This document shows positions 62,984 through 64,000 of a stretch of DNA of 64,000 nt, in pieces (the first letter of the stretch is position 1; each line of letters opens with the position of its first letter). This stretch comes from Gemmatimonas phototrophica (lineage in GTDB: Bacteria > Gemmatimonadota > Gemmatimonadetes > Gemmatimonadales > Gemmatimonadaceae). Where the stretch lies: positions 1 to 64,000 of the forward strand of contig CAMBNV010000007.1 in the NCBI GenBank assembly GCA_945869195.1, in the 5' to 3' direction. A model generated the notes under the pieces. That model worked only from the letters and a program-made list of their open reading frames with translations. It ran no database searches and was not told the origin of the DNA. Made by a program: the position numbers and the translations under genes.

Positions 62984-63856
62984 TCAGGGAGTAGTCAAGC
63001 GGGCCATGGCCTGCTCCGCAGCGACGTACCCGAAACTCGCGCTAGGGCCGGTCGCGAGCACCTGCGCCCACGCAGCGCGCGCCTCAGCGAACCGCCGGTG
63101 CGCCGCATGCCACTGGCCGATCCCATTGCCGATGGTCTGTTGCTCCAGCGTCGAGGCCCCCGAGGGCAGGAGTGCGGATTCTGGCAGGTCACCCTTCATC
63201 CAGAGCAGTAACCGATGGTAGCTGCCGTTCTCGATCACATCCCAGTTCGCCTTCACGGCTGCCAGGGCGGCGGCGACCCCCTCCTCGCGCTTGAGGTGCG
63301 CCAGCGTAAGCACGAGCCAGAAGGCCGATGCGACGTGCGTGTCGACGTTGGCGGCCAGGCGCACATCCTCTTGCCAGATCGGCAGCGCCTGCGCGTACGC
63401 TCCCGTCACGAAGTAGGTCAGCGCCAGGTGGTATCGGATATTGGAATGCAGCGTGCTCGTCGGAATGCCGCGCGCATTGGGTTGGCCGTCCGGCTCGACC
63501 TCGTCGGGTTCGACGAGCACGACGGCGCGTGCCTGTTCGAGGTCGGCTATCGCCCAGGAGAATCGCCGCAGGGAGAGATAGCGATGCCCGCGATGGCGGA
63601 GCAGCCGGGGCTCGTACGGACTGAGGCGCAGTCCGGCCGTGTAGACGTCAATCGCGGCTTGGAAGGCGCCGGTGTAGCCGAGTCGGCGACCATACCAGAT
63701 GATCGAGTCCACGTTCTCGGGGTGGCGCTCCCACGCGGCATGGGCCGCGGAGAAGGCAGCGGTCGGGTCGGTCTGCGCGCCCAGCGGCGCCGCACAGGCG
63801 CAGAGGGTCGCCGCAGTAACAAGCCACCGCCGGGAGGGCAGACGTAGTCCATGCAT
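62984..63856 (-). CDS. Exported TPR-like protein
   Basis: The 290-residue protein has a signal peptide (VTAATLCACAAPLGAQ) with no clear lipobox Cys at the cut. The mature part is helical with TPR-like pairs (FSAAHAAWERHPENVDSIIWYGRRLGYTGAFQAAIDVYTAGLRLSPYEP; YHLALTYFVTGAYAQALPIWQEDVRL), shown here only as landmarks. It probably acts as a periplasmic scaffold. The function is unknown. TAGATT at 63888-63893 could be its -10 element. Confidence 0.75.
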   Translation of the reverse strand: MHGLRLPSRRWLVTAATLCACAAPLGAQTDPTAAFSAAHAAWERHPENVDSIIWYGRRLGYTGAFQAAIDVYTAGLRLSPYEPRLLRHRGHRYLSLRRFSWAIADLEQARAVVLVEPDEVEPDGQPNARGIPTSTLHSNIRYHLALTYFVTGAYAQALPIWQEDVRLAANVDTHVASAFWLVLTLAHLKREEGVAAALAAVKANWDVIENGSYHRLLLWMKGDLPESALLPSGASTLEQQTIGNGIGQWHAAHRRFAEARAAWAQVLATGPSASFGYVAAEQAMARLTTP

Positions 63857-63887
63857 AGTCAGGATGAGTGCGAAGGGTTGGTCGGCG

Positions 63888-63893
63888 AATCTA
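63888..63893 (-). promoter_or_regulatory. Putative -10 element with a short leader
   Basis: TAGATT on the minus strand ends 31 bases before the ATG at 63856, so unlike the others it would give a leader of about 25 bases. No Shine-Dalgarno sequence is evident in that leader. Confidence 0.3.
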
Positions 63894-63934
63894 GACTAGC
63901 CCCCCTCCCGGCCGCCAGCACCCCCAGACGCGCG

Positions 63935-64000
63935 CTAGACGTTGAAGCGAAAGAGCAGCACGTCACCGTCCTGCACGACGTACTCCTTCCCTTCACTTCG
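63935..64000 (-). CDS. ychF: Ribosome-binding ATPase YchF, C-terminal end only
   Basis: The last 21 codons of a minus-strand gene are visible, ending at TAG 63935-63937. They read EGKEYVVQDGDVLLFRFNV, the very conserved C-terminal strand of YchF (EngD), part of its TGS domain. The rest lies beyond the window. YchF is an Obg-family ATPase that binds the ribosome. Confidence 0.85.
   Translation of the reverse strand, partial: RSEGKEYVVQDGDVLLFRFNV

Overview
The window is high-GC DNA from a Gram-negative bacterium. It encodes TolC, a TonB-dependent receptor, LolA, an outer-membrane barrel protein and several lipoproteins. The gene content (short primary-type sigma factor, stacks of MacB-type permeases, propeller/barrel surface proteins, SPOR proteins, hyuA/hyuB pair) fits the Gemmatimonadota best. 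That assignment is inference; no rRNA or other direct marker is present. I found no mobile elements, CRISPR arrays or tRNA genes. Coding density is very high, and many neighbours overlap by 4 bases (ATGA, GTGA and once CTGA).

Layout. 1-2440: start of an exported protein, a RhlE-type RNA helicase and a twin-arginine-exported protein. 2517-12339 (minus): an exported protein, TolC, a membrane fusion protein, one MacB-type ATPase, then five FtsX/MacB permease genes, one of which has lost its first membrane helix and periplasmic domain. A hairpin and a new promoter split this cluster between the permeases. 12409-21063 (plus): a very large NtrY-like membrane histidine kinase, a Ser/Thr kinase made of a degenerate and an intact kinase domain in tandem, a TonB receptor and a SET-domain methyltransferase. 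21066-22225 (minus): a cyclophilin lipoprotein and a small exported protein. 22337-28787 (plus): YifB/ComM ATPase, LarE, an NtrX-like sigma-54 regulator between two unknown membrane proteins, and an aldehyde dehydrogenase. 29110-39237 (plus): signal peptidase I, sigma factor, YajQ, RimO, SpoIID and Lnb/DUF4105 proteins, and hydantoinase/oxoprolinase-type subunits. 39276-43743 (minus): GAF/HD-GYP protein, LpoB/CsgG-like protein, metallo-beta-lactamase-fold hydrolase and a Crp/Fnr regulator. 43971-48723 (plus): rpmE-prfA-prmC-ylbF-tmk-ctpA. 48731-63856 (minus): LolA, DAHP synthase, SMC, two SPOR proteins, a metallopeptidase-like/propeller/barrel fusion, RsfS, the rplI-DUF2232-rpsR-rpsF ribosomal operon and a TPR-like exported protein. 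The end of ychF closes the window.

Main observations. First, at least ten genes lack a Shine-Dalgarno sequence and carry a TAGNTT/TANNNT hexamer 5-9 bases before the start codon, which suggests frequent leaderless transcription. Second, the 16453-18234 kinase is a pseudokinase-kinase tandem whose ATG directly follows the stop codon of a giant histidine kinase. Third, prfA appears to start at CTG in a CTGA overlap with rpmE. Fourth, a CRP-type palindrome lies between the Crp/Fnr gene and the hydrolase gene. Most of the window is otherwise ordinary housekeeping and envelope biology. I do not see a gene cluster that I can call a wholly new system with confidence; the kinase pair is the best candidate.
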